Positions 54,112 to 63,127 of a DNA stretch of 64,000 nt are shown piece by piece. Source of the DNA: Chloroflexota bacterium (lineage in GTDB: Bacteria > Chloroflexota > Dehalococcoidia > Bin125); NCBI GenBank assembly GCA_026707145.1, contig JAPOXK010000015.1, positions 62,001 to 126,000 of the forward strand, in the 5' to 3' direction. Every line of letters starts with the position of its first letter. The stretch's first letter is position 1. Position numbers and translations under genes: made by a program. The notes beneath the pieces are model-generated. The model did no database searches, was not told the DNA's origin, and saw only the letters and a list, made by a program, of their open reading frames with translations.

Positions 54112-55632
54112 ATGCCGTACGACTACCTCGTCCTGGGCTCCGGGATCGCCGGCCTGTACGCCGCCCTCCTCGCGGCGAAGCACGGATCCGTCTGCGTCCT
54201 GAGCAAGGGTTCGATCACCGAATCAAACAGCGCCCGCGCCCAGGGCGGCATCGCCGCCGCCATCGGCCCCGGCGACAGTCCCGCCCAGCACCGCGAAGAC
54301 ACCCTCCGCGCCGGCGCCGGCCTCTGCGACCCCGCCGCTGTCGAGGTGCTCGTCCAAGAAGCCCCTTCCCACATCCGGGCCCTCATTGAACTTGGCGTCC
54401 CCTTCGACACGACCCACGGCGCCGTCGCCCTCGGGCGGGAGGGCGCGCACAGCGCTCCCCGAATCCTCCACGCGGGCGGCGACCGCACCGGCGCCGCCAT
54501 TGAGCGCGTCATGGTCGAGCGTGCCACCGAAGCCGGCGTCACTCTCCTCGACAACCACGCCGTTACCGCCTTATTCGTCGAGCAGGGCCGCTGCCGCGGC
54601 GCGCACGCCCGCTCCGTCGCCGGCGAGCACCGCACCGTCGCCGCGACCCGGACCATTCTCGCCACCGGCGGCGCCGGCCAGCTCTACACCCTGACCACAA
54701 ACTCGCCCCTCGCGACCGGGGACGGCATCGCCCTCGCCTTCCAGGCCGGCGCCGTGGTCCGCGATATGGAATTCGTCCAGTTCCACCCCACCGCACTGGC
54801 CCTCCCCAGCGCACGCGCCTTCCTCATCTCCGAGGCCTTGCGCGGCGAAGGCGCGCGGCTCCTGGCCAGCGACGGTCGCCGCTTCATGCCCCACTATCAC
54901 CCAGACGCCGAGCTCGCCCCCCGAGACATCGTCGCCCGCGCCATCATCGCCGAGATGCAGCGCACTCAAAGCGACCACGTCCTCCTCGACATCACCCACC
55001 GCGACCCTGCCTTCGTCGCCGCCCGCTTCCCAGGTATCTACCAGCACTGCCTCAGCCACGAACTCGATATCACCCGCACGCCCGCTCCCGTGGCCCCCGC
55101 CGCCCACTACCTCATGGGCGGCGTTCTCACCGATACCTGGGGACGCACCACAATGCCGGGCCTGCTGGCCTGCGGCGAGGTCGCCAACACCGGCATCCAC
55201 GGCGCCAATCGCCTCGCCTCCAACTCGCTCTTGGAAACCGTCGTCTTCTCCCAGCGCGCCGTGGCAGGCACGCTCGACCAGGAGAGCGCCGCGCTTCCCG
55301 TCCCGGCCGACGCGCGGCCACTCGCTCCGCACGACACTGCTCCGCCCGACCGCGCCACGCTGCAGGCCCTGCTCGGCGACCACGCCGGCATCATCCGCGA
55401 CGGCCACGGTCTCCGCGCCGCCGCCGCCGTGATCGATTCCTGGCCCACTGCCAGCGGCCAACCCGCTACGCTCACCGCCATGGAACTCCGCAATATGGCG
55501 ACCGTCGCTCGCCTGATCCTGCACGCCGCGCTCGACCGGCGCGAAAGTCGCGGCGCGCATTACCGTCGCGATTATCCGCAGCTCGCAGCGCAGTGGCGAC
55601 GGCGCCTCAGCTACCGCCGCTCCTCCTCCTAA
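54112..55632 (+). CDS. nadB: L-aspartate oxidase
   Basis: A 506-residue flavoprotein that oxidises L-aspartate to iminoaspartate for NadA. The FAD Rossmann motif GSGIAGL is at 9-15, SNSARAQGGIAAAIG is the succinate-dehydrogenase/NadB signature, and the active-site region EFVQFHPTAL and the C-terminal HGANRLASNSLLE are all present. Start ATG 54112 is clear: it follows the nadA stop by 14 bp and begins with the FAD-binding strand. A longer open frame upstream is a shadow of nadA. nadC starts 7 bp after its stop. The three genes make de novo NAD from aspartate. Confidence 0.96.
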   Translation: MPYDYLVLGSGIAGLYAALLAAKHGSVCVLSKGSITESNSARAQGGIAAAIGPGDSPAQHREDTLRAGAGLCDPAAVEVLVQEAPSHIRALIELGVPFDTTHGAVALGREGAHSAPRILHAGGDRTGAAIERVMVERATEAGVTLLDNHAVTALFVEQGRCRGAHARSVAGEHRTVAATRTILATGGAGQLYTLTTNSPLATGDGIALAFQAGAVVRDMEFVQFHPTALALPSARAFLISEALRGEGARLLASDGRRFMPHYHPDAELAPRDIVARAIIAEMQRTQSDHVLLDITHRDPAFVAARFPGIYQHCLSHELDITRTPAPVAPAAHYLMGGVLTDTWGRTTMPGLLACGEVANTGIHGANRLASNSLLETVVFSQRAVAGTLDQESAALPVPADARPLAPHDTAPPDRATLQALLGDHAGIIRDGHGLRAAAAVIDSWPTASGQPATLTAMELRNMATVARLILHAALDRRESRGAHYRRDYPQLAAQWRRRLSYRRSSS

Positions 55633-55639
55633 TACGCTC

Positions 55640-56554
55640 ATGTCCAACCCCGATCCCGTCCCGCCCGAACCCGCCACACTCGACCGCATCACCCTGCGGC
55701 GGCTCGTTCAGATCGCCTTGGACGAGGATGGCGCCAACCAAGACCTCACCACCAACGCGCTCGTCCCCCCGACCCAGCTTGGCCGCGCTCGCATCATCGC
55801 CAAGCAGGCGGGCGTGATCTGTGGTCTCAGCTTCGGCCAAGAGACCTATCACGTCGTCGAGCCCCGGGTGCAATGGATGGCCGCGGTGATCGAAGGGATG
55901 GAGGTCGCCCCCGGCGCGACGATCGCGCACCTGGCTGGCCCCATCCACCCCATGCTGCGCGGCGAGCGCACCGCCCTCAACTTCCTCCAACGCCTTTCCG
56001 GCATCGCGACACTGACGCGCGAAGCGGTCGCGCGCATCGCCCACACCGACGCCAAGATCCTGGACACCCGCAAGACCAGTCCCGGCCTGCGCGTCGCCGA
56101 GCGCTACGCCGTTCGCGTCGGCGGCGGCCTCAACCACCGGTTCAATCTCACCGCCGGCCTGCTCGTGAAAGACAATCACCTCGCCGCCTGGCACGCCCGC
56201 GGCGGCTCCCTCGCCGCGGCGACCCGCGCCGCCGTCGCGGCAGCGGGCCCCGCCACCGCAGTGGAGATCGAGGTCACGACCCTCGGCGAAGTTGAGGAGG
56301 CTCTCGCCGCCGGCGCGCCCGCGCTCCTGCTCGACAACCTCGATCCCGGTACCATGGCGCAAGCAGTCGCGCGCGCCAAGCAAGCCGGCGCGCTCACCGA
56401 GGCCAGCGGCAACGTCACCTTGGAAAACGTCGCCGCCGTCGCCGAGTCCGGCGTCGACTTTATCTCGCTAGGCGCTCTCACCCACTCCGTCCCGGCGCTG
56501 GACCTTTCCTTCCAGCTCGATCCGGACGCCGACCAAGACATCCGCCCGGGCTAA
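55640..56554 (+). CDS. nadC: Nicotinate-nucleotide pyrophosphorylase (carboxylating)
   Basis: A 304-residue quinolinate phosphoribosyltransferase converting quinolinate and PRPP to nicotinate mononucleotide. Signatures are [40 protein letters not shown] and KDNHL, with a C-terminal [17 protein letters not shown]. It is the third gene of nadABC, 7 bp after nadB, sharing control by the upstream operators. Its stop overlaps the convergent dtd gene by 4 bp. Confidence 0.96.
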   Translation: MSNPDPVPPEPATLDRITLRRLVQIALDEDGANQDLTTNALVPPTQLGRARIIAKQAGVICGLSFGQETYHVVEPRVQWMAAVIEGMEVAPGATIAHLAGPIHPMLRGERTALNFLQRLSGIATLTREAVARIAHTDAKILDTRKTSPGLRVAERYAVRVGGGLNHRFNLTAGLLVKDNHLAAWHARGGSLAAATRAAVAAAGPATAVEIEVTTLGEVEEALAAGAPALLLDNLDPGTMAQAVARAKQAGALTEASGNVTLENVAAVAESGVDFISLGALTHSVPALDLSFQLDPDADQDIRPG

Positions 56555-57021
56555 CCCCCGCCACGCCGCGGCCGTTCCAGATCCGCGGAGTCCAGTACGA
56601 TCGTCACCGGCCCATCGTTCGCCAGCCGCACCAACATCTTGGCGCCGAACCGCCCCCGCGCCACAGGCACGCCGCGCTCCTCCAGCGCGGCCGCATAGCG
56701 CTTCACCAGCCCCGCCGCGATCACGGGATCCGCCGCTTTCGTAAAAGAGGGACGCCGCCCCTTTCGGACGTCCGCCAGCAGCGTGAACTGGCTGATCACC
56801 ATCGTCTCGCCGCCCAGATCCAACAGCGACCGGTTGAACTTGCCCGCCGCGTCGGCGAATACCCGCAGTTCCGCCGTCTTCGCCGCCAAGGCCTCCGCTT
56901 GCTCGGGCCCGTCGCCCGCACCCACTCCCACCAGCGCCACGAACCCTTGCCGGATGGCGCCCGCCACCACCCCCTCCACTGAAACCGAGGCCTCGGTGAC
57001 GCGCTGCAACACGATCCGCAT
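56551..57021 (-). CDS. dtd: D-aminoacyl-tRNA deacylase
   Basis: A 156-residue DTD that hydrolyses D-aminoacyl-tRNAs such as D-Tyr-tRNA. It starts [17 protein letters not shown], the family N-terminus, and has the SQFTLLAD motif and NDGPVTI close to the C-terminus, corresponding to the cross-subunit Gly-cisPro-type active-site segment. The extra Asp in NDGPVT is common in the family. It is encoded opposite nadC with overlapping 3' ends. The fmdB-like gene upstream on the same strand may share its transcript. Confidence 0.94.
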   Translation of the reverse strand: MRIVLQRVTEASVSVEGVVAGAIRQGFVALVGVGAGDGPEQAEALAAKTAELRVFADAAGKFNRSLLDLGGETMVISQFTLLADVRKGRRPSFTKAADPVIAAGLVKRYAAALEERGVPVARGRFGAKMLVRLANDGPVTIVLDSADLERPRRGGG

Positions 57022-57079
57022 AGCCGGAGCCTACCGGCGCGCAGGTCCCGCTGCACGCCGCACGACCAAGCCGACCCAA

Positions 57080-57418
57080 CTAGCCCTTCGACTTGCCTTT
57101 GGACGTACTCGCCGCCGAGCTCTTCGCCCGACCCGACGATCCACCCTTCGACGCGACCGGCTCCGCTTTTGGCTTCGTCTCAGGCGCCTTCACCTCCGGT
57201 GACGACTTTCCGTCCTCGGATTTGCTGCCCGAGCCGTGCTGCTTGGTCCGGCTATCCGTCTTATAGAAGCCCGTCCCCTTGAAAACGATCGCCGGCGCCA
57301 CTGGAATCCGGCGGGCCGGTCCCTCGCACTCCCGGCAGGCTTGCTCCACCGGGGCATCGAACCCTTCCGCCTTCTCATATACGTGCCCAGCGGTGCACTC
57401 GTAGGTATAGCGCGGCAC
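57080..57418 (-). CDS. FmdB-type zinc-ribbon protein
   Basis: A 112-residue protein starting PRYTYECTAGHVYEKAEGF with a second cysteine pair ACRECEG, the FmdB/putative regulatory zinc ribbon. VFKGTGFYKTD ends the conserved part. The C-terminal half is low-complexity, rich in Lys/Ser/Pro/Glu, and likely disordered. Start GTG 57418 with CAGGAG 7 nt upstream is chosen; the long frame to 57781 has no support. The function of these proteins is not settled; a regulator of amidase-type genes is the classical suggestion. It lies just upstream of dtd on the same strand. Confidence 0.87.
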   Translation of the reverse strand: MPRYTYECTAGHVYEKAEGFDAPVEQACRECEGPARRIPVAPAIVFKGTGFYKTDSRTKQHGSGSKSEDGKSSPEVKAPETKPKAEPVASKGGSSGRAKSSAASTSKGKSKG

Positions 57419-57529
57419 TCGTGGCTCCTGCGTGCGTCCGAATCCCGGGGCGACCAGCCTAACAACAGCTTCCGCACACCAGCAATAACGCCGGAAACGG
57501 CCGCGGCGCGTCCGCCTCGCGTCCCTTGA

Positions 57530-57559
57530 TTGCTTGCCTCCGCACGCCCTGCCTATACT
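57530..57559 (+). promoter_or_regulatory. Candidate promoter of the rpsB operon
   Basis: TTGCTT (57530-57535) and TATACT (57554-57559) with an 18-bp spacer, about 107 bp upstream of the rpsB start codon. This leaves a leader of about 100 nt that holds the hairpin. Confidence 0.55.
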
Positions 57560-57592
57560 GGCCTCTCGGAGAGGGTCCCTGGTCCGTGGCGC

Positions 57593-57615
57593 GCGGCCGG
57601 TGACGGCCGCTTTTT
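57593..57615 (+). terminator. Attenuator-like intrinsic terminator in the rpsB leader
   Basis: The stem GCGGCCG/CGGCCGC closed by a GTGA (GNRA-type) tetraloop is immediately followed by TTTTT. It stands between the candidate promoter and rpsB, so it would act on the rpsB transcript itself. No gene ends here on this strand. Premature termination as a control of ribosomal protein S2 and the operon is an inference. Confidence 0.65.
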
Positions 57616-57665
57616 CTTGCGCGAGAGCGCTCATCGGGGAACGCTGCAGCGCACGCAGGAGGGCA

Positions 57666-58418
57666 ATGGCTGACCTACCAACCATGAAGGAACTCTTGGA
57701 GGCCGGCGTCCACTTTGGACACCAGACCCAGCGCTGGAATCCCAAGATGAAGCCCTTCATCCACTCCGCTCGCAACGGCATTCATATCCTCGACCTCGCT
57801 CAAACCGTTCAGCTCCTCCACAGCGCCGTCAACTTCGTCCGCCAGACCGCCGCCGAGGGCGACGACATCCTCTTCGTCGGCACCAAGAAGCAGGCGCAGG
57901 AGCTCATCAAAGCTGAGGCCGAGCGCTGCCAGATGCCCTACGTCATCAACCGCTGGCTTGGCGGCACGCTCACCAACTGGCAAACGATCCAGACACGCAT
58001 CAGCTACATGCAGCGACTCGAGCGCCTGGAGTTCGCCGACGGCTTCGAGACGCTGCCCAAGAAAGAAGCCCTGCGCCGCCGCGATGAGCTCCGCCGTCTC
58101 CGCCGCTATCTCGGCGGGCTCCATGACATGACCCGTCTGCCCGGCGCCCTCTTCATCGTCGACGTCCCGCGAGAGAACATCGCCGTCCTTGAGGCAAACC
58201 GCCTCGACATCCCCATCGTCGCCGTCTGCGACACCAACTGCGACCCCACTCCAATCGCCTACCCCGTCCCCTCCAATGACGACGCCTTCCGCGCTATCGG
58301 CATGATCACCACCCAGATCGCCGATGCCGCCTTAGAGGGGCGCGCCGCGGCCGAGTCCGCGCAGGTCGATGACACCGCCACCGAGATAGCCGAGCCCGTC
58401 ACCGCCGGTTCCGCCTAG
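57666..58418 (+). CDS. rpsB: 30S ribosomal protein S2
   Basis: A 250-residue S2 protein with the conserved [20 protein letters not shown] start, [26 protein letters not shown] and [16 protein letters not shown]. It binds the 30S subunit and helps to anchor S1 and the translation start region. Start ATG 57666 has CAGGAGG 4 nt upstream; the longer open frame is the leader. Its leader contains an attenuator-like hairpin. tsf follows after 15 bp, the universal arrangement. Confidence 0.97.
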   Translation: MADLPTMKELLEAGVHFGHQTQRWNPKMKPFIHSARNGIHILDLAQTVQLLHSAVNFVRQTAAEGDDILFVGTKKQAQELIKAEAERCQMPYVINRWLGGTLTNWQTIQTRISYMQRLERLEFADGFETLPKKEALRRRDELRRLRRYLGGLHDMTRLPGALFIVDVPRENIAVLEANRLDIPIVAVCDTNCDPTPIAYPVPSNDDAFRAIGMITTQIADAALEGRAAAESAQVDDTATEIAEPVTAGSA

Positions 58419-58433
58419 TCAGAGGGAGTCGCA

Positions 58434-58934
58434 GTGGTCATCAACATCGACGCCATCAAAACCCTGCGCGAACGGACGCAGGCCGGCGTTATGGACTGCC
58501 GCCAAGCGCTGGAGGAGGCCGGCGGCGACATGGATCAAGCCACCGCCATCCTCCGTGACAAAGGCCTCGCCACCGCGAGCAAGCGTGCCGACCGCGAGAC
58601 CAACCACGGCCTCGTCGAGGCTTATATCCACGGCGGCCGCATCGGCGCCTTGGTGGAGCTCAACTGCGAAACGGACTTCGTCGCTCGGACGGATCTCTTC
58701 AAGACGCTCGCGCACGACATCGCCATGCAGGTCGCCTCAATGCAGCCTACGGTGATCTGCCCCGAAGACCTCGACCCGGATGCTGCCGGCTCGCCCGAGC
58801 AGCTCGCCCTCCTCGCCCAGCCCTTCATTAAGGACCAGTCCAAGTCCGTGCAGGACCGTATCAACGAAACCGTTGCCAGCACCGGCGAGAAGATCAAGGT
58901 GCGCCGCATGATGCGCTACAGTCTGGGCGAGTAG
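58434..58934 (+). CDS. tsf: Elongation factor Ts (short form)
   Basis: A 166-residue EF-Ts that exchanges nucleotides on EF-Tu. It starts VINIDAIKTLRERTQAGVMD (GTG start) and continues CRQALEEAGGDMDQATAILR, ELNCETDFVARTDLF and a C-terminal KVRRMMRYSLGE. The dimerisation subdomain found in E. coli EF-Ts (283 residues) is largely absent; short forms occur in some phyla including Chloroflexota. AGAGGGAG is located 6 nt upstream. Confidence 0.95.
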   Translation: MVINIDAIKTLRERTQAGVMDCRQALEEAGGDMDQATAILRDKGLATASKRADRETNHGLVEAYIHGGRIGALVELNCETDFVARTDLFKTLAHDIAMQVASMQPTVICPEDLDPDAAGSPEQLALLAQPFIKDQSKSVQDRINETVASTGEKIKVRRMMRYSLGE

Positions 58935-58962
58935 CGGCTGCAACCACTGCGAAGGAGCCCGC

Positions 58963-59712
58963 ATGGCTGCCGCGCGCAAAGAGCGCGTCCTGCTCAAGCT
59001 CAGCGGCGCGGCCTTGCTGGGCCAGCGCCCCTTCGGGCTTGACCCCCCCACCCTCCGCAACATCGCCCGTCAGCTGCAGCGCTGCCACGAGGCCGGCTTC
59101 GAAATGGCCGTCGTCGTCGGAGGCGGCAACCTCTTCCGTGGGGCCACCGCCGCCGAAGCCGGCTTCAATCGCGCCACCGCCGACTACGCCGGCATGCTCG
59201 CCACCGTCATCAACGCGCTCGCGCTGCAGGATGCCATTGAAGCGGAGGGGGTCCAAGTCCGCACCATGTCAGCCCTCAGCCTGGCCCAGGTCGCGGAGCC
59301 CTATATCCGCCGCCGCGCCATCCGCCACCTGGAGAAAGGCCGCCTCGTCCTCTTCGCCGCCGGCACCGGCAATCCTTACGTCACCACCGACACCGCCGCC
59401 GCCCTGCGCGGCGTCGAAGTCGGCGCCCAGCGCCTGCTGATGGCCAAAACCGGCGTCGACGGCGTCTACACCGCCGATCCCGCTATCGATCCCACCGCCG
59501 CGCGCTACGACACGCTCAGCTACCGCGACGCAATCACCAAACGCGTGCAGATCATGGACACCGCCGCCCTCTCTCTGTGCGAAGAGAACCATCTCCCCAT
59601 CGTGGTCTTTGATATCGCCCCGCCGGACGCTATCGTGCGGGCGGTGATCGATGGCTCCGCCGGGACACTGGTCGGTACCATACCGACTAAACTGACCCGG
59701 GAGGCGAGCTAA
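58963..59712 (+). CDS. pyrH: UMP kinase
   Basis: A 249-residue UMP kinase of the amino-acid-kinase family that phosphorylates UMP to UDP. It shows VLLKLSGAALLG at the start, VVVGGGNLFRG, ADYAGMLATVINALALQD, GTGNPYVTTDTAAALR and TGVDGVYTADP. It starts with an AAGGAG SD and lies between tsf and frr, a conserved gene order. Confidence 0.96.
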   Translation: MAAARKERVLLKLSGAALLGQRPFGLDPPTLRNIARQLQRCHEAGFEMAVVVGGGNLFRGATAAEAGFNRATADYAGMLATVINALALQDAIEAEGVQVRTMSALSLAQVAEPYIRRRAIRHLEKGRLVLFAAGTGNPYVTTDTAAALRGVEVGAQRLLMAKTGVDGVYTADPAIDPTAARYDTLSYRDAITKRVQIMDTAALSLCEENHLPIVVFDIAPPDAIVRAVIDGSAGTLVGTIPTKLTREAS

Positions 59713-59740
59713 TCGAGGCGGCGCGCCCCGCTGAGGGATC

Positions 59741-60313
59741 ATGCCGGACGACGACCTCACCACCCTCGCCCTAGAAGACGCCGAGAGCCGCATGCGCGGG
59801 GCCATTGAAGCGCTCAAGCGCGAACTCGCGACCGTGCGCACCGGGCGTGCGCACCCCGCGCTGGTCGAGCATCTGCCGATCGATTACTTCGGTACGACCA
59901 TGCCACTCAACCAACTCGCTACGATCACCGCCCCCGAGGCACGCCTCATCGTTATCCAACCTTGGGACAAGAACGCCATTGATCCCATCACCAAAAGCAT
60001 CCAGCGTTCGGATCTCGGACTGAATCCCCAGAACGATGGGGTCGTCGTGCGCCTCGCCATCCCCGAGCTCACCGAGGAACGGCGGCGCGCCTTGGTCAAG
60101 CAAGTCGCCCAAAAAAACGAGGCCGCCCGTATCGCCATCCGCAACGTCCGCCGCCACACACAGGATGATCTGCGCGGTCTGCTCAAAGACAAAGAGATCT
60201 CCAAGGACGCCGAGCGCAGCGCGCACGAAGAGCTGGAGAAACTCACCCATCGCTTCGTGGAGCAGGCGGACAGAGATGGCGCCGAAAAGGGAAAGGAGCT
60301 GTTGGAGGTCTAG
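59741..60313 (+). CDS. frr: Ribosome recycling factor
   Basis: A 190-residue RRF that splits post-termination ribosomes with EF-G. Conserved features are the ALKRELATVRTGRAHPALVE helix, TIPLNQLATITAPEARLIVI-like strand (here TTMPLNQLATITAPEARL), LNPQNDGVVVRLAIPELTEE and a C-terminal charged helix. It follows pyrH after 28 bp and precedes uppS by 14 bp in the operon. Confidence 0.96.
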   Translation: MPDDDLTTLALEDAESRMRGAIEALKRELATVRTGRAHPALVEHLPIDYFGTTMPLNQLATITAPEARLIVIQPWDKNAIDPITKSIQRSDLGLNPQNDGVVVRLAIPELTEERRRALVKQVAQKNEAARIAIRNVRRHTQDDLRGLLKDKEISKDAERSAHEELEKLTHRFVEQADRDGAEKGKELLEV

Positions 60314-60327
60314 CCTCCCCGCAGCCC

Positions 60328-61101
60328 ATGGCCCAACCCGAACAGCCCTCCGTTCCCCGCCATGTCGCGCTCATCATGGACGGCAACGGGCGCTGGGCGG
60401 AAGCGCGCGGCCTCCCCCGTACCGCCGGTCACCGCGCCGGCACCGAGAACATCCGCAGCGTCATTGAAACCTTCGGTGAACGCGGCGTCGAATGCCTCAC
60501 GCTCTACGCCTTTAGCACGGAAAACTGGGGGCGCCCGAAATGGGAAGTGGATTCCCTCATGCGCATCCTCGCGCGCACCATCCGTAAAGAAGTACGCCCC
60601 CTCCACGAGGCGGGCGTCCGGCTGCGTTGGATCGGCCGCATCGACGTGCTCCCCGCGCGGCTGCAGCGGCAGATCGAGGATGCCGTCGAGTTGACCCGCC
60701 ACAATGACAAGATGACCGTCTGCGCCGCCTTCAACTACGGCGCGCGCGCGGAGATCGTCGAGGCCGTACAACGCATCGCCAGCGAGGGCGTCCCGCCCGA
60801 CGCCATCGACGAGGCCCTCGTCGCCAGCCGCCTCTACACGGCCGGCCTCCCCGACCCCGACCTCATTGTCCGCACCGGCGGCGAGTGGCGCCTCTCCAAC
60901 TTTCTTCTCTGGCAAGCCGCCTACGCGGAGTACCACAGTACCCCGACCTACTGGCCCGACTTCTCCAAAGCAGACATCGACGAGGCCCTCGCCGTCTACC
61001 AGCGACGCGTGCGCAAATTCGGCGCGCTGGTCGACGATGGCCGTGGCAACGGCCCCACCCCTGCGCGCGCCGCCGCGCAGCCTGGCGGGAACGGCGCCTG
61101 A
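60328..61101 (+). CDS. uppS: Isoprenyl (undecaprenyl) diphosphate synthase
   Basis: A 257-residue cis-prenyltransferase that extends farnesyl diphosphate with IPP to make the C55 lipid carrier. The family signatures are HVALIMDGNGRWA (catalytic Asp), LYAFSTENWGRP and DLIVRTGGEWRLSNFLLWQ. The sequence following YAEY is canonical. The Pro/Ala-rich C-terminal tail is extra. cdsA begins 3 bp later, so translation is probably coupled. Confidence 0.95.
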   Translation: MAQPEQPSVPRHVALIMDGNGRWAEARGLPRTAGHRAGTENIRSVIETFGERGVECLTLYAFSTENWGRPKWEVDSLMRILARTIRKEVRPLHEAGVRLRWIGRIDVLPARLQRQIEDAVELTRHNDKMTVCAAFNYGARAEIVEAVQRIASEGVPPDAIDEALVASRLYTAGLPDPDLIVRTGGEWRLSNFLLWQAAYAEYHSTPTYWPDFSKADIDEALAVYQRRVRKFGALVDDGRGNGPTPARAAAQPGGNGA

Positions 61102-61104
61102 TTC

Positions 61105-61986
61105 ATGCCAGTCGCCTCCCAGATCTGGAATCGGGGACGGCGGCTTTTCGTCTCCTCCCCCCTGTTTCTGCGCGTGGTGACCGCCGCGCCGACCGTGCCG
61201 ATCGTCGTTGTCGCGATCCTGGAGGGCGGCGGACTCTGGGCCGCTATCGTCGCGCTCACGCTCGTCGTCGCGATGATCGAGTTCGGCGCTGCGGTGGGAA
61301 TATCCCGGCGCGACCCGCTGCTCGCCATCTTGGCCGCCGCCGCCGCCGCCATCCCGGCCGTCGCCCTCCTCAGTGACATTCCCCGCACCTGGCCCTTGAC
61401 CGCAGCACTACTCGCTCTCGCCGCGTTTCCGATCGCCGCCGGCACCGGCCTGCGCCTCGGCGGCCTGATCGAGCCGACCGACATCCGCGCCCTCGCCCCC
61501 CGCCTAGCCTATGCCGTCTTCGCGCTGATCTATTTCGCCTGGCTGGGCAGCTTCCTCGTCGCCTTGCGAGAACTGCCCCAAGGCGAGGAGTGGACCCTGC
61601 TGGCCCTCTTCGCCGTCATGGCCGCCGACACGGGCGCCTTCGTCGTGGGCAAGCTCGGCGGACGCCGCTTGCTCGTGCCACAGCTCAGCCCCAACAAGAC
61701 CGTTGAAGGCGCGCTCGGTGGCTTCGCCGCTGGCTTCGCCACCGTCCTACTGATCAACCTCCTGCCCGATCTCAACGTCCCGCTAGAGAAGATGGTCATC
61801 TTGGCGTTCGTCCTCCCCCTCATGGCCGGGATCGGAGATCTGGCCGAATCCACGCTGAAGCGATCACTGAACGTGAAGGATCTCGGCGGCATGCTCCCCG
61901 GCCACGGTGGCGTACCCGACCGCCTCGACAGCCTGCTCTTCGGCGTGCCGACGGTATACTTTTTCGTACTATGGGCCGTGATCTGA
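61105..61986 (+). CDS. cdsA: Phosphatidate cytidylyltransferase
   Basis: A 293-residue integral membrane enzyme that makes CDP-diacylglycerol from phosphatidate and CTP. It has about eight transmembrane helices and the C-terminal CDS signature STLKRSLNVKDLGG followed by LPGHGGVPDRLD. Its last 16 bases overlap the start of dxr. It is encoded with uppS, dxr and rseP in the usual envelope segment. Confidence 0.95.
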   Translation: MPVASQIWNRGRRLFVSSPLFLRVVTAAPTVPIVVVAILEGGGLWAAIVALTLVVAMIEFGAAVGISRRDPLLAILAAAAAAIPAVALLSDIPRTWPLTAALLALAAFPIAAGTGLRLGGLIEPTDIRALAPRLAYAVFALIYFAWLGSFLVALRELPQGEEWTLLALFAVMAADTGAFVVGKLGGRRLLVPQLSPNKTVEGALGGFAAGFATVLLINLLPDLNVPLEKMVILAFVLPLMAGIGDLAESTLKRSLNVKDLGGMLPGHGGVPDRLDSLLFGVPTVYFFVLWAVI

Positions 61987-63125
61987 CTCGCGTCCTCGTC
62001 CTCGGCAGCACCGGCAGCATCGGCACCCAAACGCTCGACGTCATCCGTTCCCTTCCCACGCACTTCCAGGTGGTAGGCCTGGCGGCCGGCAGCAATCTCG
62101 ATCTGCTCGCCCAGCAGGCGCGGGAGTTCCATCCCCAGCTCCTCTGGTGTGAGCGCGCCGCGCCCCCAGCGCTGGCCGACTTGGCTTCCCAGATAGGAGC
62201 GGCGGTGATCCCGCTGGAGGAGATGGTTTCCGCCGTCGACCTCGACGTGGTGGCCGTCGGCACCGCGGGGCGCGCCGGTCTTGAACCGACCTTGAGCGCT
62301 CTCCAGCAAGGCCGCGCAGTCGCCCTCGCGAATAAAGAGGTGATCGTCATGGCCGGCCACTTAGTACGGCGCGCGGCCGACGAAGGCGGGGGGCAGTTGC
62401 GGCCCGTCGACTCGGAGCACTCGGCGATCTGGCAGTGCCTCTGGGGCGAAGAGGGCAACGACATTCGACGCATCATCCTCACCGCCTCCGGCGGCGCCCT
62501 GCGCAATCTGCCCGCCCGCTCCCTTGCCCAAGTCACCCCCGAGCAGGCGCTCGCCCATCCCACTTGGAAGATGGGGGCCAAGATCACCGTCGACTCCGCC
62601 ACCCTCCTCAACAAAGGGCTGGAAACGATCGAGGCGCGCTGGCTCTTCGACGTGCCCTATGACCGCGTGGAGGTGGTGCAGCACGCCGAGTCGATCGTGC
62701 ACTCCCTCGTCGAGTTCGGCGATGGCTCGGTCAAGGCCCAACTCGGCAATCCAGACATGCGCCTGCCAATTCAGTGCGCACTCAGCTATCCCAGGCGCCT
62801 GCAGCCCACCGTCGCCCCCTTGGACCTCCCCGCGATCGGCGCGCTCACCTTCGAAACGCCCGACTTGGACCGCTACCCCTGCCTGCGCCTCGCCATGGAG
62901 GCCGGCCACCAAGGCGGTACCTATCCCACCGTCCTCGCCGCCGCCGACGAGATCGCCGTCGGCGCCTTCCTCAACGGAGCGATCCGCTTCACGCAGATCC
63001 CAACCGCGATCGCGTCTGCCCTCGACGCCCACACCTCCACCCCAGACCCCACGCTCGGCGAGATCGACGAAGCCGACCGTTGGGCACGCGACTTCGCCAC
63101 CCACTGGCTGGCGGCGCGAGTCTAG
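61971..63125 (+). CDS. dxr: 1-deoxy-D-xylulose-5-phosphate reductoisomerase
   Basis: A 384-residue DXR, the second step of the MEP isoprenoid pathway, with NADPH and a divalent metal. It begins with the Rossmann motif VLVLGSTGSIGTQTLDVI and has ALANKEVIVMAGHLV, the metal/substrate motif VDSEHSAIWQCL, TASGGALRNL and HPTWKMGAKITVDSATLLNK. Its start lies inside the cdsA 3' end (16-bp overlap), implying coupled translation. rseP begins 2 bp after its stop. Confidence 0.97.
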   Translation: MGRDLTRVLVLGSTGSIGTQTLDVIRSLPTHFQVVGLAAGSNLDLLAQQAREFHPQLLWCERAAPPALADLASQIGAAVIPLEEMVSAVDLDVVAVGTAGRAGLEPTLSALQQGRAVALANKEVIVMAGHLVRRAADEGGGQLRPVDSEHSAIWQCLWGEEGNDIRRIILTASGGALRNLPARSLAQVTPEQALAHPTWKMGAKITVDSATLLNKGLETIEARWLFDVPYDRVEVVQHAESIVHSLVEFGDGSVKAQLGNPDMRLPIQCALSYPRRLQPTVAPLDLPAIGALTFETPDLDRYPCLRLAMEAGHQGGTYPTVLAAADEIAVGAFLNGAIRFTQIPTAIASALDAHTSTPDPTLGEIDEADRWARDFATHWLAARV

Positions 63126-63127
63126 CC

